17,029 nucleotides of DNA from Fischerella sp. (GTDB taxonomy: Bacteria; Cyanobacteriota; Cyanobacteriia; Cyanobacteriales; Nostocaceae). Under the pieces are notes generated by a model. That model did no database searches and was not told the DNA's origin. It saw only the letters and a program-made list of their open reading frames with translations. Both the position numbers and the translations under genes were made by a program. Numbering within the stretch: the first letter of the stretch is position 1; every line of letters begins with the position of its first letter. This document shows, piece after piece, positions 15,008-17,029 of this stretch. Location: assembly GCA_026419705.1 (NCBI GenBank), contig JANZYY010000038.1:1-17029 (forward strand), given 5' to 3'.

Positions 15008-15505
15008 ATGATCAAATCTTGGCGATTACTAGCTGCTTTTGTCATGGTGATGGTGCTGCTGTTATATCCCCTGTCAGCAGAAGCAGCAAAACCCTCCAGC
15101 AGCCGTTTTGCAGGCTACAAGCAAATGAGTAATGCAGATTTTTCTGGTCAAACCTTGATCCGTGAAGAATTTACCAAAGTGAAGCTGGATAAAGCTAATT
15201 TTAGTAATGCTGATATCAGAGGTGCTGTTTTTAACAATGCTTATCTAGAAAAAGCAAATCTACATGGCGCAGATTTCACGAATGGTATAGCCTATCTTAC
15301 CGATTTTCGAGATGCGGATTTAAGTGATGCAATTTTTACCGATACAATGCTATTATATTCTACTTTTGATAATGCTAACATCACAGGTACTGATTTTACC
15401 AATGCAGTTTTAGATGGTCTAGAAGTGAAAAAACTTTGTGCTAGGGCGAGTGGTGTGAATTCTAAAACAGGTGTGTCTACAAGAGAGTCTTTGCAGTGTG
15501 GTTGA
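15008..15505 (+). CDS. Exported pentapeptide-repeat protein, thylakoid-lumen type
   Basis: Protein of 165 residues with a clear signal peptide: Lys and Arg at the start, a hydrophobic core (about 8-20) and a cut site AEA before AK (after residue 26). Residues about 41-137 are pentapeptide repeats of the A(D/N)LXX type (NADFSG, KANFSN, ADIRG, EKANLHGADFTN, RDADLSDAIF, DNANITGTDFTN), which fold as a right-handed beta helix. The C-terminal tail has two cysteines, Cys144 in KKLCARASG and Cys164 at the end, spaced as in lumenal pentapeptide proteins of cyanobacteria and chloroplasts, where they may form a disulfide. Its target is thylakoid lumen or periplasm; the function is unknown. No strong ribosome site precedes the ATG. 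The gene stands alone, divergent from gcvT. Confidence 0.88.
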   Translation: MIKSWRLLAAFVMVMVLLLYPLSAEAAKPSSSRFAGYKQMSNADFSGQTLIREEFTKVKLDKANFSNADIRGAVFNNAYLEKANLHGADFTNGIAYLTDFRDADLSDAIFTDTMLLYSTFDNANITGTDFTNAVLDGLEVKKLCARASGVNSKTGVSTRESLQCG

Positions 15506-15506
15506 T

Positions 15507-15577
15507 AGTTAGTAGTTAGTGGTTGTTTGTTGGTTGTTGGTTGGTGGTTGGTAGTTGGTGGCTGGTGGTTAGTAGTT
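15507..15577. repeat. Heptamer tandem repeats (TAGTTAG, TTGTTGG, TGGTTGG)
   Basis: Degenerate 7-base units, for example AGTTAGTAGTTAGTGG and later TTGGTGGTTGGTAGTTGGTG, begin right after the pentapeptide gene. It is the same family as the tracts at 12907, 13048 and 16381. Confidence 0.65.
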
Positions 15578-15713
15578 CCCTCACTCTCTCATCTGATAGG
15601 CGAATGAAAAAGCGATCGCTGTTTATTACAGAAGATGTAAAGAGCGATCGCGCTTATTAACAAATGCATGTAAAGTAAGGAAGTTCCTAAAACTATAAAA
15701 ATTTTCTTATCTT

Positions 15714-15746
15714 CTGTCTTCTTTTCAAGACAGCTTTTAAAAAGCT
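15714..15746. repeat. Two overlapping hairpins
   Basis: CTGTCTT-CTTTTC-AAGACAG (15714-15733) is followed by AGCTTTT-A-AAAAGCT (15732-15746), sharing two bases. Only one can form fully at a time. They lie about 155 bases upstream of the next gene. Confidence 0.4.
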
Positions 15747-15900
15747 AAAATAATTGCCAGATCAAGATTGTGAGCTTAAACATTTCCACACTTCTCCCGT
15801 GACAGGGCGAAAAACAATTTCCCAAGCAATACTAGCTCCTTCATGTTAAAATTGACCACCCGGCTTTTACAACAGCAGCAGCAACTTCACTACCCCAGAT

Positions 15901-16380
15901 ATGGTTCAGTATACTCTCGCTCAAAGCCCAGAAATTATCCTCACCGTTCCTGGTAAAGATTCAGCTAAAGCCCGTGAAAAAGCAATGGATCAGCTCATGC
16001 AACTCATGGACGAAGGTAAGTTACCCACGGAACTGGAAGACGGATTTGGTCCTCAGCAATTAATTGAGGTGAAGGAAGTACCAATGGACACTGCTAGTGG
16101 TGAGGATGAAATTACACAAGCAGTTCAGATTCTCAGCAACCTCGCCACATTGAAGCTGAAAGTTCAAGATTCACGCGCCGAAGCATTGGAAATCCGCAAA
16201 CAGGTTGACATACTCTTTTCAGACAAATCTGTGACTGAAGAAGAAATTACTCGTCTGAAGGAAGGTTTTAAAGTTCTCAAGACTTTTGCTCAAGCAAATT
16301 TACGCTATCAAGAAGCAAAAGCCAAAGCAGAACAGGCTCGCCAAATACTCGATCGCGCTCTGAAATCACCTGAAAAATAG
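15901..16380 (+). CDS. Hypothetical coiled-coil protein, 159 residues
   Basis: I cannot assign a function. The protein is soluble and acidic overall. The first 60 residues form a small domain (SPEIILTVPGKDSAKAREKAMDQL, then a helix and DGFGPQQLIEVKEV), and residues about 75-155 are almost entirely helical with heptad-like spacing (TLKLKVQDSRAEALEIRKQV and QEAKAKAEQARQILDRAL), suggesting a coiled coil. The composition and codon use look like a real gene, and I recall proteins of this shape as conserved hypotheticals in filamentous cyanobacteria. The ATG at 15901 is the first possible start after in-frame stops; no clear ribosome site precedes it. It converges on the tyrosine kinase gene across a repeat hairpin. 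Confidence 0.75.
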   Translation: MVQYTLAQSPEIILTVPGKDSAKAREKAMDQLMQLMDEGKLPTELEDGFGPQQLIEVKEVPMDTASGEDEITQAVQILSNLATLKLKVQDSRAEALEIRKQVDILFSDKSVTEEEITRLKEGFKVLKTFAQANLRYQEAKAKAEQARQILDRALKSPEK

Positions 16381-16504
16381 TTGTTGGTTGTTGGTTGTTA
16401 GTTGGTAGTTGTTGGTTGGTCCGTTGGTTGTTCCAAACAACAAACACCAAACAACAAACAACAAACACCAAACACCAAACACCAAACAACCACCAACTAA
16501 CCAC
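16381..16504. repeat. Inverted heptamer repeat tracts between convergent genes
   Basis: The left arm (16381-16432) is built of TTGTTGG/GTTGGTAG units, the right arm (16433-16504) of CCAAACA/CAACAAA units. The arms are imperfect reverse complements, so the transcript from either side could fold into a long hairpin directly after each stop codon. It may act as a two-way terminator or only be an inverted pair of tandem repeats. Confidence 0.65.
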
Positions 16505-16506
16505 TA

Positions 16507-17029
16507 TCATTGAATTTGTCTTAAAGAAGTTGGCGCAGAAGCACTGCTGCTGTCTAGCTCTTCTTCGTCACCTATACGTTCCACGCTCATACCTTGTCTG
16601 TAATACTGCTGGTAGTAGCTGTAAGATGCAGGTACTGAATCTCTTGACCTATTGGCTACCAACCCTAAAATGGGTGTTCCTGATATTTGTAATTCTTCTA
16701 GTGCTTGCTGGAGTACACTGCGTTTTACCTTACCCAAACCAGCAACTAGAACCATACCATTTGTATTTGCAGCCAACAAGGTAGCATCTGCGAATCCAAC
16801 TAGGGGTGGCGTGTCATAAATTACTAAATCAAAGCTGCTATGTAGGTCTTGCATCAAGTCCTGCATTTTCTGAGACGCGAGCAACCTAATCGAGTCTGGT
16901 GGAATTGGACCAGCAGAGAGGACATAGAGGTTGTCTTCGCGGCTGAAAAATATCGCCTCCTCCGGCGCGCACTCTTCGCGCAATACCGAGACAATGTCCG
17001 GCCGATTGGTTGGCGCCCCTAAAATCTTA
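16507..17029 (-). CDS. Polysaccharide-export tyrosine autokinase (BY-kinase), C-terminal part
   Basis: Only the last 174 residues are in the window; the frame is open to the right edge (it reads KILGAPTNRPDIVSVLREE upstream of the internal TTG at 16983), so the gene continues beyond it. The visible part is the Wzc/ExoP-type cytoplasmic kinase domain: Walker B in FDLVIYDTPPLVGFADA, the preceding NLYVLSAGPIPPDS, and KVKRSVLQQALEEL with GLVANR after it. The C-terminal tail has the tyrosine cluster SYSYYQQYY that such kinases autophosphorylate. The family controls chain length and export of capsule or exopolysaccharide at the inner membrane. The Walker A motif and any membrane Wzz domain are outside the window. 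Confidence 0.88.
   Translation of the reverse strand, partial: KILGAPTNRPDIVSVLREECAPEEAIFFSREDNLYVLSAGPIPPDSIRLLASQKMQDLMQDLHSSFDLVIYDTPPLVGFADATLLAANTNGMVLVAGLGKVKRSVLQQALEELQISGTPILGLVANRSRDSVPASYSYYQQYYRQGMSVERIGDEEELDSSSASAPTSLRQIQ

Larger units (their letters stand above)
15506..15900. other. Non-coding gap with heptamer tract, paired HIP1 sites and hairpins
   Basis: No gene is called in these 395 bases. From left to right they hold a GTTGG/TAGTT heptamer tract (15507-15577), two HIP1 octamers (15612-15619 and 15644-15651), two overlapping hairpins (15714-15746), and a short minus-strand coding-like stretch (15762-15845). Confidence 0.5.

Noticed and set aside
16277..16784. Long frames on both strands across 16381-16504 rich in Val/Trp or Asn/Thr
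   Set aside because: They are translations of the heptamer tracts and overlap the real genes on both sides.
1..17029. tRNA, rRNA or insertion-sequence transposase genes
   Set aside because: No cloverleaf-like segment with a conserved T-arm, no rRNA sequence and no transposase motif was noticed on either strand.

Overview
The window looks like chromosomal DNA of a filamentous, probably heterocyst-forming cyanobacterium (order Nostocales is my best guess; I cannot name the genus). The evidence is the many copies of the HIP1 octamer GCGATCGC (about 15 seen, e.g. near 2333, 2986, 4322, 4995, 6975, 10306, 12163, 15612 and 15644), heptamer tandem repeats of the TGGTTGG / CCAACCA type between genes, and several gene families that are essentially cyanobacterial (DUF1822, CHAT-CHASE2, thylakoid-lumen-type pentapeptide protein).

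Layout. 1-112: repeat-derived upstream DNA. 143-1654 (+): FAD-dependent amine-oxidase/carotenoid-desaturase-like oxidoreductase, ending at a probable terminator and facing a small unknown gene (1721-2161, -). 2417-2444: a plausible promoter for a secreted alpha/beta hydrolase (2493-3665, +). 3666-4162: non-coding, with a degenerate interspersed palindromic repeat. 4163-9300 (-): a tight three-gene operon, read as sigma-70-like factor, then DUF1822 protein, then a membrane CHAT-CHASE2 protein, with gaps of 6 and 2 bases. 9301-9883: repeat-rich non-coding DNA with a pair of inverted repeats. 9884-14754 (-): the glycine cleavage cluster gcvT, gcvH, gcvP. 15008-15505 (+): exported pentapeptide-repeat protein. 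15901-16380 (+): small conserved-looking coiled-coil protein. 16507 to the window edge (-): C-terminal part of a bacterial tyrosine kinase of polysaccharide export.

How the genes work together. The T, H and P proteins form the glycine decarboxylase complex with the L protein (not in the window); in cyanobacteria this complex handles photorespiratory glycine. The three-gene operon is the most interesting locus. It joins a predicted membrane sensor (CHASE2) fused to a caspase-like CHAT peptidase with His and Cys catalytic candidates in place, a protein of unknown function, and a divergent sigma factor. I infer a regulated-proteolysis pathway in which an outside signal activates the CHAT peptidase, which then acts on the DUF1822 protein or the sigma-like protein and changes transcription. 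This is a hypothesis from gene order and domains only.

The intergenic DNA is unusually rich in repeats: heptamer tracts in inverted pairs (gcvH-gcvP gap, and the convergent gap at 16381-16504), CACAAAG-type repeats, and low-complexity segments that seem to have entered two coding sequences in frame (the sigma-like gene and gcvP).
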